12,995 nucleotides of DNA from CAYNTC01 sp964432925. GTDB lineage: Bacteria > Planctomycetota > Phycisphaerae > Sedimentisphaerales > Anaerobacaceae. The notes below the pieces were generated by a model, which saw only the letters and a list, made by a program, of their open reading frames with translations, was not told the DNA's origin and did no database searches. This document shows positions 1 through 7,218 of the stretch, one piece after another. The stretch lies in contig CAYSPM010000077.1 in NCBI GenBank assembly GCA_964432925.1, forward strand, positions 1-12,995. Direction: 5' to 3'. How positions within the stretch are numbered: position 1 is the stretch's first letter; each line of letters begins with the position of its first letter. A program made the position numbers and the translations under genes.

Positions 1-2
1 CG

Positions 3-2033
3 GTGAAAAGCGAAAAACAGGATAGTAGAAAACTCTGTAAAGATGCTACAGTCTCGAAAAAAATGAACATCTTTCCAATGAACATCGTTACAGGTACTCT
101 AATCGCAGTTTTCAGTATCGCTTCAGCCGCGCAAGCAGCCGGTGAAATGCATCCTTTTGTTCAGGATTCACGAACGAAACATGAACTTCTGATGGATCTA
201 CGCGACGGCGCAGAAGCCGCAGATGCCAATGGCGTAACGTGGAGGCTCGGTGTCGAGTCCCCGGCGATCACGGACCAGCCTGACGCGCAGGACTACCGTT
301 TGACATGGGCGCTGACAAAGGGGCAAGTGGAATCAGCGTCGGTCGGTGTGGTCTTTGAATTCAAGGATTGGTCGTCGGAAAACTTTGTGCTTGTTCCGGC
401 CGCTGTGTATAACGGAAATCGGTTCGACATCAAACGGATCGGTTATCCGCCCTATTGGTACGACCCAAATGAATGGCGCATAGACATGCCGACGACCATG
501 ACGCCACGAAACCCGAGCTTGGGCCGGGGGCCGGGCGGTGGACGGATTCGGTTAAACACCGGCGATGCGGCGGTGCCGTTGCTCGCTTGGCAGTCACCCG
601 CCAAAGAGGTGGGTTGGATGGTGCAAACCACCCAAGACAGCCGATTCGGAAACCATCAAATGCTCATTGAGGAAAATGACGGGCGCACCGCGGCGCGTTT
701 CGAAATTTATACTCCGGCGGGAAGCTGGAAAGCCGGCGACACCGTGACCATTCCGATTAGTGTCTATCAGTTTAAAGCCAAAACCAGGATTGAAATGCTG
801 AATCGTTTTTTCGATGCGCGCAAGGATTTGAATCCTGTACAGCGAAAGGAGGAGTTGCCATATAGTGCTGCCTGGACATTGTTGAATGACCTCTACCAGA
901 ACCACCGGTGGGACGAACGCACCGGACTATATTGGCTGGGTGAGCCTGGCCCCGGAAAGCCATGGTGTTCCATATGGCAGCTTGGCTGGTGTGGCGGGGG
1001 GATCGCTACCTTGCCATTGCTGACTCAAGGCGATGAACAGGTCCGGTCTCATGCCTTGCGCAACCTGGAAAACATTTTCGCCAAGACGCAGGCGCCCTCC
1101 GGCTTTTTCTATGCCATTGGCGACGGTGAGCATTTTGCCGGTTTTGGGTATTACGAACCCTTGAAGAATCATGAAAGCCTCGTCCGCTCCCAGGGCGACT
1201 GGCTTTACTTCGCTCAGCGACAGTTCCAGCAAATCAAGGCTCAGGGCGGCGACGTGCCTGAGACGTGGATGACCGGCTTGAAAAAACAGGCCGACGCGTT
1301 CGCATGCCTGTGGGATAAACGCGGACAGTTTGGCCAATTTGTTAACGTCGAGACCGGCGACCTGTGTGTCGGCGGTTCCACCTCGGGCGCGATCGTGCCG
1401 GGCGGCTTGGCCTTGGCGTCTCGGACCTTTAATGAAGATCGCTACCTCAAGGTCGCTGAAGCGGCGGCCCGAAAATACTATAAGGATTTTGTGACGGCGG
1501 GCTATACCACCGGCGGTCCCGGCGAAATTCTGTCGGCACCGGACAGTGAATCCGCGTTCGGATTGTTTGAATCCTACATGGCGCTGTATGAAATCACCGG
1601 CGGTTCCGAATGGCTTCGGTATGCTAAAGATTTGTTGCCCATCTGTGCATCGTGGACGGTGTCGTACGACTACCGTTTTCCATCCGACTCCCCGATGGGA
1701 AAAATCGACGCGCGCTCGTGCGGCGCGGTCTGGGCAAACGTTCAAAACAAACATGGAGCACCGGCTATCTGCACGTGGTCGGGCGACAGCTTGCTGAAGT
1801 ACTTCCGGGCCACGGGCGACCGGCGTGCACTGGACTTGCTGACGGACATCGCGCACGGCGTCCCCCAATATATCAGCCGGACCGACCATCCCATCGGCAA
1901 ACTGCAACCCGGTGAAATTTGCGAGCGCGTCAATCTCAGCGCCTGGGAAGGCCCCCATAATGTTGGCGGCAGCATTTTGGGGTTCCCCTCCACCCTGGCG
2001 CTGAAAAGTATTTCCGGGAAGTCGGGTACATGA
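3..2033 (+). CDS. Secreted protein, probable (alpha/alpha)-barrel glycosidase of unrecognised family
   Basis: I do not recognise the exact family. Residues about 19-46 read as a signal peptide: two lysines, a hydrophobic stretch, then an A-x-A site (AAQAAG). The first ~270 mature residues are rich in beta-type sequence (DANGVTWRLG, VGVVFEFKDWSSENF), like an N-terminal beta-sandwich. The rest is helical with repeated aromatic, glycine and tryptophan motifs (WQLGWCGGG, GGSTSGAIVPGG, TTGGPGEILSAPDSESAFG, CTWSGDSLLKYF). That layout resembles six-hairpin glycosidases and polysaccharide-lyase-like toroids. Candidate acidic catalytic residues lie in PGEILSAPDSES and PGEICERVNLSAWEG, but I cannot assign them. 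The start is uncertain. The GTG at base 3 keeps the lysines ahead of the hydrophobic core; ATGs at 63 and 78 would leave an uncharged n-region; and the true start may lie upstream of the window. The gene is GC-richer than the next one. Its place beside GH31 and other CAZymes supports a role in glycan breakdown. The call of a real secreted protein is firm; the function is tentative. Confidence 0.75.
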   Translation: MKSEKQDSRKLCKDATVSKKMNIFPMNIVTGTLIAVFSIASAAQAAGEMHPFVQDSRTKHELLMDLRDGAEAADANGVTWRLGVESPAITDQPDAQDYRLTWALTKGQVESASVGVVFEFKDWSSENFVLVPAAVYNGNRFDIKRIGYPPYWYDPNEWRIDMPTTMTPRNPSLGRGPGGGRIRLNTGDAAVPLLAWQSPAKEVGWMVQTTQDSRFGNHQMLIEENDGRTAARFEIYTPAGSWKAGDTVTIPISVYQFKAKTRIEMLNRFFDARKDLNPVQRKEELPYSAAWTLLNDLYQNHRWDERTGLYWLGEPGPGKPWCSIWQLGWCGGGIATLPLLTQGDEQVRSHALRNLENIFAKTQAPSGFFYAIGDGEHFAGFGYYEPLKNHESLVRSQGDWLYFAQRQFQQIKAQGGDVPETWMTGLKKQADAFACLWDKRGQFGQFVNVETGDLCVGGSTSGAIVPGGLALASRTFNEDRYLKVAEAAARKYYKDFVTAGYTTGGPGEILSAPDSESAFGLFESYMALYEITGGSEWLRYAKDLLPICASWTVSYDYRFPSDSPMGKIDARSCGAVWANVQNKHGAPAICTWSGDSLLKYFRATGDRRALDLLTDIAHGVPQYISRTDHPIGKLQPGEICERVNLSAWEGPHNVGGSILGFPSTLALKSISGKSGT

Positions 2034-2104
2034 AGAAATGAGAATTATAACTTAACAATGTACTATTGGTTTTTAATATCAACTAATTCAATTGGGGTGA
2101 AGAG

Positions 2105-4522
2105 ATGAAAAAAAAATTGACCATCGCATTTTGGGGTTGTGTCCTGGTTATGACTGCCAATGCACAACCATATCAAAAAACCGAACTGGGGATAAAGTCT
2201 ACTATTAACGCCATCGACGTTGAAATTCAATTCTACAATCCATCTACCGTCCGAGTCCTGAAATCACCTGAAGGTAAAACCTTTACAAAAGAAAGCCTTT
2301 CGGTGATTGAGGTTCCACAAAAAACAAATTTCAGCATCACTCAAAAAGATGGTGAACTATTCCTGAAAAACAAATGTGTTGTGGTAAGCCTGAATCTGAA
2401 TAACGGTAAATTCTCTTTTTCAACTCCAACTGGCGACCCGTTATTAAATGAAAAAGCGGATGGTGTCGCATTTACAGACTTTAACGACGCCGGGGTAAAA
2501 ACCTGCAGCGTTTCTCAAACATTTGTATTGGATAAAGACGAAGCCATTTACGGATTGGGGCAACAGCAGCAAGGTAAAATGGTGCAGCGCAACTTAAAGC
2601 TGCGTATGGTCCAGGGTAATACAGATAATTATATTCCATTCTTCTTGTCGGCAAAAGGATACGGATTATTCTGGGACAACTACTCCCCCACCCTCTTTGA
2701 AGATAACCCGGAAAGCACGTCGTTCAAATCAGATGTGGGCGATTGCGTCGATTATTATTTCATGATCGGCGGCAATGCCGATGGCGTGATTGCCCAAATG
2801 CGCGACCTCACCGGTCAAGTACCAATGTTCCCGTTGTGGACTTTCGGTTACTGGCAGAGCAAAGAACGGTATAAAAGCCAGGATGAAACAGTTGGTGTTG
2901 TTAAAAAATACCGTGAATTAGGAGTTCCGCTCGATGGGATTATTCAGGACTGGCAATACTGGGGCAATAATTACCTGTGGAATGCCATGGAATTTCTCAA
3001 TGTCGAATTTTACAATCCGCAAAAGATGGTGGATGATGTGCACGACCTGAATGCGCACATGATTATCTCAATCTGGAATTCATTTGGTCCCCAGACAAAA
3101 CCCTATAAGGAATTGGATCAAATTGGCGCGTTGATGGATTTTCAAACCTGGCCGCAATCCGGTTCGCAAAAATGGCCGCCCAGGATGGATTACCCTTCAG
3201 GTGTCCGGATTTACGATCCTTACAATCCCCAAGCCCGTGATATATATTGGAAGTATCTGAATCAAGGGATCTTCTCGCTTGGCATGGACGGTTGGTGGAT
3301 GGACTCATCTGAACCGGATCATTTGAATTTCAAACCTTCCGACTTCGATAATCAAACCTGGCTGGGTTCATTCCGAAAAGTTAGAAATGCATTTCCATTA
3401 ATGACAGTGGGCGGACTATCGCAGCATCAACGCGCGGTTACATCCGACAAACGGGTATTTATCCTGACTCGTTCTGCATTTGCAGGTCAACAGCGCTATG
3501 GAGCCAATACCTGGTCGGGCGATGTGGTGTCTTCATGGAATACGCTCAGAAACCAAATTTCAGCAGGATTGAACTTTTCTCTCTGCGGCATTCCTTACTG
3601 GAACAGCGATATCGGTGGATTCTTTCTTTGGCAATATCCGAAAAAACTTGCCGATGCAGACTATCGTGAACTCTATACCCGCTGGATCCAGTTCGGCGCT
3701 TTCTGTCCGATGATGCGCTCGCATGGCGCCGACGCTCCCCGAGAAATCTATCAGTTCGGTAAAAAAGGCGACGAGATTTATGATGCCATCGAAAAATATA
3801 TCAACCTGCGCTACAGGCTGCTGCCCTATATTTATTCGACCTCTTGGGATGTAACGGCCAATCAGTCGAGTATGATGCGTGCTTTAATGATGGATTTTGC
3901 CAGTGATAAAGAGGCACTGGATATTAATGATCAGTATATGTTCGGCAAGTCGCTTCTGGTCTTCCCTGTCACAAACCCTATGTATTCAAAGATCAGTGTC
4001 CAGGGTAATGATTCGATTCGTGTCGAAGACTACAGTAAAACAAAGAATACAGAAGTTTATCTGCCCAAGGGAACCGACTGGATTGATTTCTGGACCGGTG
4101 AAACAAATAGTGGTGGTCAAACGATATCCAAGGAAACACCGATTGACATCATGCCTCTTTATGCAAAGGCAGGCTCTATCATCCCGATTGGTCCTAAAGT
4201 GCAGTATGCCACTGAAAAAAAATGGGATAATCTTGAAATACGAATTTATCCTGGCGCCGATGGCGAGTTCGTATTGTATGAAGATGAATTCGACAATTAT
4301 AATTATGAAAAAGGAATTTATTCTACTATAACTTTTACATGGGATGACGCGAAAAAAGTTTTGACTATCAACGACCGAAAAGGTTCTTTCCCCGGAATGC
4401 TGGATCTCAGAACATTTCAGGTTGTTATTGTGTCGCCGAATCATGGAACAGGAGTTGAAGCGACAGAGCAGGTTGAAAAGTCTGTAAAGTACAATGGCGT
4501 GGAAAAGAAAGTTGTTTTCTGA
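2105..4522 (+). CDS. Secreted GH31 glycosidase, alpha-xylosidase-like
   Basis: This is a retaining alpha-glycosidase of family GH31 that removes alpha-linked xylose or glucose from the ends of oligosaccharides. The signal peptide spans residues 1-20 and ends MTANAQ. An N-terminal galactose-mutarotase-like beta-sandwich follows (about 25-225, with YGLGQQQQGK), then the catalytic barrel (about 230-590), beta-sandwich domains and a C-terminal DUF5110 module (about 725-805, with YNYEKG and WDDAKK). The nucleophile is predicted as D400 in GWWMDSSEPD and the acid/base as D473 in WSGDVVSSW. The 73-residue spacing suits GH31. The WWMD-S-EPD form resembles the Bacteroidota alpha-xylosidase group rather than plain alpha-glucosidases; that narrower specificity is inference. 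The 805-residue length is full for the family. A GGGGTGA ribosome-binding site (2094-2100) precedes the ATG. The gene is AT-richer than its neighbours, which hints at separate ancestry. A 69-base gap separates it from the esterase pair. Confidence 0.93.
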   Translation: MKKKLTIAFWGCVLVMTANAQPYQKTELGIKSTINAIDVEIQFYNPSTVRVLKSPEGKTFTKESLSVIEVPQKTNFSITQKDGELFLKNKCVVVSLNLNNGKFSFSTPTGDPLLNEKADGVAFTDFNDAGVKTCSVSQTFVLDKDEAIYGLGQQQQGKMVQRNLKLRMVQGNTDNYIPFFLSAKGYGLFWDNYSPTLFEDNPESTSFKSDVGDCVDYYFMIGGNADGVIAQMRDLTGQVPMFPLWTFGYWQSKERYKSQDETVGVVKKYRELGVPLDGIIQDWQYWGNNYLWNAMEFLNVEFYNPQKMVDDVHDLNAHMIISIWNSFGPQTKPYKELDQIGALMDFQTWPQSGSQKWPPRMDYPSGVRIYDPYNPQARDIYWKYLNQGIFSLGMDGWWMDSSEPDHLNFKPSDFDNQTWLGSFRKVRNAFPLMTVGGLSQHQRAVTSDKRVFILTRSAFAGQQRYGANTWSGDVVSSWNTLRNQISAGLNFSLCGIPYWNSDIGGFFLWQYPKKLADADYRELYTRWIQFGAFCPMMRSHGADAPREIYQFGKKGDEIYDAIEKYINLRYRLLPYIYSTSWDVTANQSSMMRALMMDFASDKEALDINDQYMFGKSLLVFPVTNPMYSKISVQGNDSIRVEDYSKTKNTEVYLPKGTDWIDFWTGETNSGGQTISKETPIDIMPLYAKAGSIIPIGPKVQYATEKKWDNLEIRIYPGADGEFVLYEDEFDNYNYEKGIYSTITFTWDDAKKVLTINDRKGSFPGMLDLRTFQVVIVSPNHGTGVEATEQVEKSVKYNGVEKKVVF

Positions 4523-4578
4523 TATCAGTCAAAATCAACAATTAGCAAAAATGATAATTACGTTTCGAATATTAATTT

Positions 4579-4584
4579 AGGAGA
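4579..4584 (+). promoter_or_regulatory. Shine-Dalgarno site of first esterase
   Basis: AGGAGA lies seven bases before the ATG at 4592 and fixes that start, which also opens a clean signal peptide. The rest of the gap 4523-4578 is AT-rich; I see no convincing promoter or terminator in it. Strong Shine-Dalgarno motifs are unusual for Bacteroidota, so this site bears on which phylum the window comes from. Confidence 0.7.
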
Positions 4585-4591
4585 ATTTAAA

Positions 4592-5776
4592 ATGAGACAA
4601 ACACTATTATTTATTTTACTTATTGTCGTGTCAGTTAGCGGAACCTGTTTGGCACAGTCAGTGCAGATTCCGGTTGTGGAGGACTTTAAACCGGCGTCTA
4701 CCAATCAGCCAGGCAGGCAATATCCTCAGGTTAATTCGGAAGGCCGGGTGCGCGCCAGCATTTCCGCGCCAGAGGCACAAAGAGTTCAGTTGGATATCAG
4801 CGCTGTCAAATACGACCTAGTCAAGGACACGAGTGGCGTCTGGACCGGTGATTCCGATCCCCAAGACGAAGGATTCCATTATTATCAGCTCTGGATTGAC
4901 GGGGCTGCAGTTCCCGATCCCGCCAGCTTGTACTTTTATGGCGCCAGCCGTTGGGGCAGCGGTATTGAAATCCCAGCCAAAGATCAGGATTTCTATGCCC
5001 TCAAGAACGTCCCTCACGGTCAGATACGCGAGCATCTCTATTTCTCAAAAAGCAACAATAGCATGCGTCGTTGTTTCGTCTACACGCCGCCCGGATATAA
5101 TAAGGACACTACGAAACGCTATCCCGTGCTTTATCTGCAACACGGCGGCGGAGAAGACGAGACCGGCTGGTCCAATCAGGGTAGGACTAATCTCATCATG
5201 GATAACCTGATTGCCGAGGGCAAGGCCAAGGCCAAGCCCTTTATCATCGTGATGGACAACGGTACCTGGCGTTGGCCTGAAAATGTCCCCCGACCCCGGC
5301 GAGGCGAACGCCCCAGCGGCCCCTGGCCTCCGGCAGGCTGGGCTGATGGCTTCAAGAAGACTCTGCTGGAGGACATCATCCCCATGATCGATGCCAACTA
5401 TCGCACCCTGGCCGATCAACCGCACCGGGCCATGGCCGGACTGTCCATGGGCGGCATGCAGACCCGGGTCATAACCCTGGCCAATCCCGATGTGTTCTCA
5501 CATGTCGGTATCTTCAGCGGCGGCAGTATTAGCATGGATGATGTCGACAATTCACCCGGTTTCAAAGAAAAAGTCAAACTCGTGTTCGTCAGCTATGGCA
5601 GCCGCGAACTCGAAAACCGTAGAATGGGTTTTGGCGGTGATCCCAAGGCGAACACCGAAGCACTCAAAGAGGCCAGTATCAATACGCATTTTTATGTTTC
5701 TCCCAACACGGCCCACGAGTGGCAGAGTTGGCGGCGCAGCTTGCATGAATTCGCACCGTTTCTATTCAAAGACTAA
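4592..5776 (+). CDS. Secreted CE1-type esterase with N-terminal E-set domain (copy 1)
   Basis: This is an alpha/beta-hydrolase of the 'putative esterase' family (CE1-like, Pfam Esterase). Such enzymes remove acetyl or feruloyl groups from plant polysaccharides. The signal peptide spans residues 1-22 (ending CLAQ). An E-set/CBM48-like beta-sandwich covers about 35-135 (GFHYYQLWIDG), as in esterases attached to xylan-degrading systems. The hydrolase domain runs from about 140 to 394 (FVYTPPGYNKD, YPVLYLQHGGGEDE). The nucleophile is S285 in GLSMGG and the catalytic histidine is probably H375 in NTAHEW. At the usual acid position the sequence reads YGSRE, so E339 may take the place of aspartate. 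Compared with its downstream paralogue it carries a proline- and arginine-rich insert (about residues 227-249, RWPENVPRPRRGERP). Only 12 bases separate it from the next gene, so the two are surely co-transcribed. The exact ester substrate cannot be read from sequence. Confidence 0.9.
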   Translation: MRQTLLFILLIVVSVSGTCLAQSVQIPVVEDFKPASTNQPGRQYPQVNSEGRVRASISAPEAQRVQLDISAVKYDLVKDTSGVWTGDSDPQDEGFHYYQLWIDGAAVPDPASLYFYGASRWGSGIEIPAKDQDFYALKNVPHGQIREHLYFSKSNNSMRRCFVYTPPGYNKDTTKRYPVLYLQHGGGEDETGWSNQGRTNLIMDNLIAEGKAKAKPFIIVMDNGTWRWPENVPRPRRGERPSGPWPPAGWADGFKKTLLEDIIPMIDANYRTLADQPHRAMAGLSMGGMQTRVITLANPDVFSHVGIFSGGSISMDDVDNSPGFKEKVKLVFVSYGSRELENRRMGFGGDPKANTEALKEASINTHFYVSPNTAHEWQSWRRSLHEFAPFLFKD

Positions 5777-5782
5777 AGGAGA
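5777..5782 (+). promoter_or_regulatory. Shine-Dalgarno site of second esterase
   Basis: AGGAGA begins directly after the stop codon of the first esterase and lies six bases before the ATG at 5789. It leaves no room for a promoter, so the second copy depends on transcription from upstream. Confidence 0.75.
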
Positions 5783-5788
5783 AGAATA

Positions 5789-6946
5789 ATGAAACGACAT
5801 ATAACTGGTTTCATGTTACTACTGATTTTTTCAGGTTCGTTATGTTTGGCCCAGACAGACCAGCCAACGATCAAGGAAGACTTCAAGCCCTCGACTCTGA
5901 ATCAGCCCGGCCAGGAATATCCACAAGTCAACTCCCAAGGTTACGCGCGATTTCGCATCGTGGCGCCAGAAGCCAAAAGCGTGAGCGTGAGCCTAGGCCT
6001 GGGTGGACGTGGGGGCACCCCCCTCACGAAAACCGAGGATGGCGTCTGGATGGGCACCACGGCTGGACCGCTAGATGAAGGCTTCCATTACTACCATCTC
6101 ACGATTGATGGGGGGATATTTAACGATCCCGGTACCGGGAACTTCTACGGCTCCACCCGTTGGGAAAGCGGCATCGAAATCCCCGCTCATGACCGGGACT
6201 TCTACGCCCTCAAGGACGTTCCCCACGGCCGGGTGCAGCAGATTCTCTTCCCATCGAAGAGCACCAATACCTCACGCCGCGCCTTTGTGTACACGCCCCC
6301 CGATTACGACAAGGATCATACAAAGCGATATCCGGTGCTGTACCTGCAGCACGGCTGGGGCGAGGATGAAACCGCCTGGAGCAACCAAGGCCACGCCAAT
6401 TTGATCATGGACAACCTGATCGCCGAAGGCAAAATCGGACCCTTCCTCATCGTGATGACCTACGGAATGACCAACGAAATCAAGTTTGGTGGACTCAGAA
6501 ATTTCGATATCAAACCGTTCCAGACGGTTCTCGTGGATGAGTTGATTCCCTACATCGATGCCAACTTTCGCACGCTCTCCGATCAGCCTCATCGCGCCAT
6601 GGCCGGCCTCTCCATGGGTGGAATGGAAACCAAGACGATCACCCTAAAGAATCTCGACATCTTCTCCCATATCGGCCTCTTCAGCGGCGGAACCTTCTCC
6701 ATGGATGATGTCAACAACACGCCCGGTTTCAAGGAGAAAGTCAAGCTGGTTTTTGTTAGTTTTGGCAGCCGGGAACTCGATAGCGGTCGTCGCGGCTTCT
6801 TTGGCGGTGATCCCAAGGCGAACGCCGACGCGTTGAAACAAGCCGGGATCAACAGTGTCTTCTACGTCTCTCCGAATACGGCCCACGAGTTTCTGTCCTG
6901 GAGACGAAGCCTGCGCGAATTCGCACCATTGCTATTCCAGGATTAA
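5789..6946 (+). CDS. Secreted CE1-type esterase with N-terminal E-set domain (copy 2)
   Basis: This is a tandem paralogue of the preceding esterase with the same plan. It has a signal peptide at residues 1-22 (ending CLAQ), an E-set domain with GFHYYHLTIDGG, then an alpha/beta-hydrolase domain with RAFVYTPPDYDKD and YPVLYLQHGWGEDE. The nucleophile is S275 in GLSMGG, the histidine is probably H366 in NTAHEF, and glutamate E329 (FGSRE) sits at the acid position, as in copy 1. By eye the two proteins are alike over their whole length, with YPQVNS, SGIEIPA-D-DFYALK and NLIMDNLIAEGK conserved. They differ chiefly in the loop after the VMxxG segment, where this copy is shorter (NEIKFGGLRNFD). The difference suggests related but distinct ester substrates. 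The gene is GC-rich, like copy 1. It ends eight bases before the orphan GH31 tail, in a different reading frame, so it is not fused to that tail. Confidence 0.9.
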   Translation: MKRHITGFMLLLIFSGSLCLAQTDQPTIKEDFKPSTLNQPGQEYPQVNSQGYARFRIVAPEAKSVSVSLGLGGRGGTPLTKTEDGVWMGTTAGPLDEGFHYYHLTIDGGIFNDPGTGNFYGSTRWESGIEIPAHDRDFYALKDVPHGRVQQILFPSKSTNTSRRAFVYTPPDYDKDHTKRYPVLYLQHGWGEDETAWSNQGHANLIMDNLIAEGKIGPFLIVMTYGMTNEIKFGGLRNFDIKPFQTVLVDELIPYIDANFRTLSDQPHRAMAGLSMGGMETKTITLKNLDIFSHIGLFSGGTFSMDDVNNTPGFKEKVKLVFVSFGSRELDSGRRGFFGGDPKANADALKQAGINSVFYVSPNTAHEFLSWRRSLREFAPLLFQD

Positions 6947-6954
6947 AGGCGAAC

Positions 6955-7203
6955 ATGTATGAAGGCCACAACGAGACGTACAACTATGAAAAAGGCGAAT
7001 GGGCCACTGTCGATCTCCAGTGGGACGATGCGAAAAAAACGTTAACCATCGGACCGCGTCAAGGATCGTTCCCAGGTATGATCGCCGAACGACAGCTCAA
7101 TATTGTGATCGCCACACCGGATCGCAACGCCGGTCTGGAGCCTGGAACCGTTGACGTCAAGACGATTCGCTACACGGGTGAATCGATAATGGTGAAGTTC
7201 TAA
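6955..7203 (+). pseudogene. Orphan C-terminal DUF5110 domain of a lost GH31 gene
   Basis: This 82-codon open frame matches the last 81 residues of the intact GH31 protein upstream without a gap. About 36 of 81 residues are identical by hand count, including YNYEKG, WDDAKK, LTI and GSFPGM. Nothing of a catalytic domain precedes it: homology starts at the codon after the ATG, only eight bases after the esterase stop. The moderate identity and higher GC show it is not a recent copy of the local GH31 gene but the 3' end of a different, mostly deleted one. The frame is intact to a normal terminus and an AGGCGA stretch precedes the ATG, so it may still be translated as a small protein. It has no signal peptide, so such a product would stay in the cytoplasm and probably has no enzymatic role. 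The alternatives are a retained stand-alone domain or an assembly join. Confidence 0.8.
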
Positions 7204-7218
7204 AAAATAGGATACACG

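Noticed and set aside
62..86. Ten-base direct repeat AATGAACATC at 62-71 and 77-86, each containing an in-frame ATG
   Set aside because: It offers alternative starts for the first gene, but both would leave the signal peptide without a basic n-region. It is probably a chance or slippage repeat with no further meaning.
927..1958. Long open frame on the minus strand (343 codons) opposite the first gene
   Set aside because: It is the antisense shadow of a GC-rich coding sequence. It has no recognisable domain, signal or ribosome-binding site, while the + strand frame has a signal peptide and consistent domain-like composition.
2052..2079. TTAACA and TAATAT separated by 16 bases, resembling a sigma-70 promoter before the GH31 gene
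   Set aside because: The gap is AT-rich, so such matches arise by chance, and the host sigma factor preference is unknown. No Bacteroidota-type TAnnTTTG box is present. Not strong enough to annotate.
6944..6955. Possibility that the GH31 tail is fused to the second esterase by readthrough or frameshift
   Set aside because: The esterase ends at its natural terminus (matching copy 1, FAPxLFxD then stop) and the tail is in a different frame, so neither simple readthrough nor a sequencing frameshift explains it as one protein.
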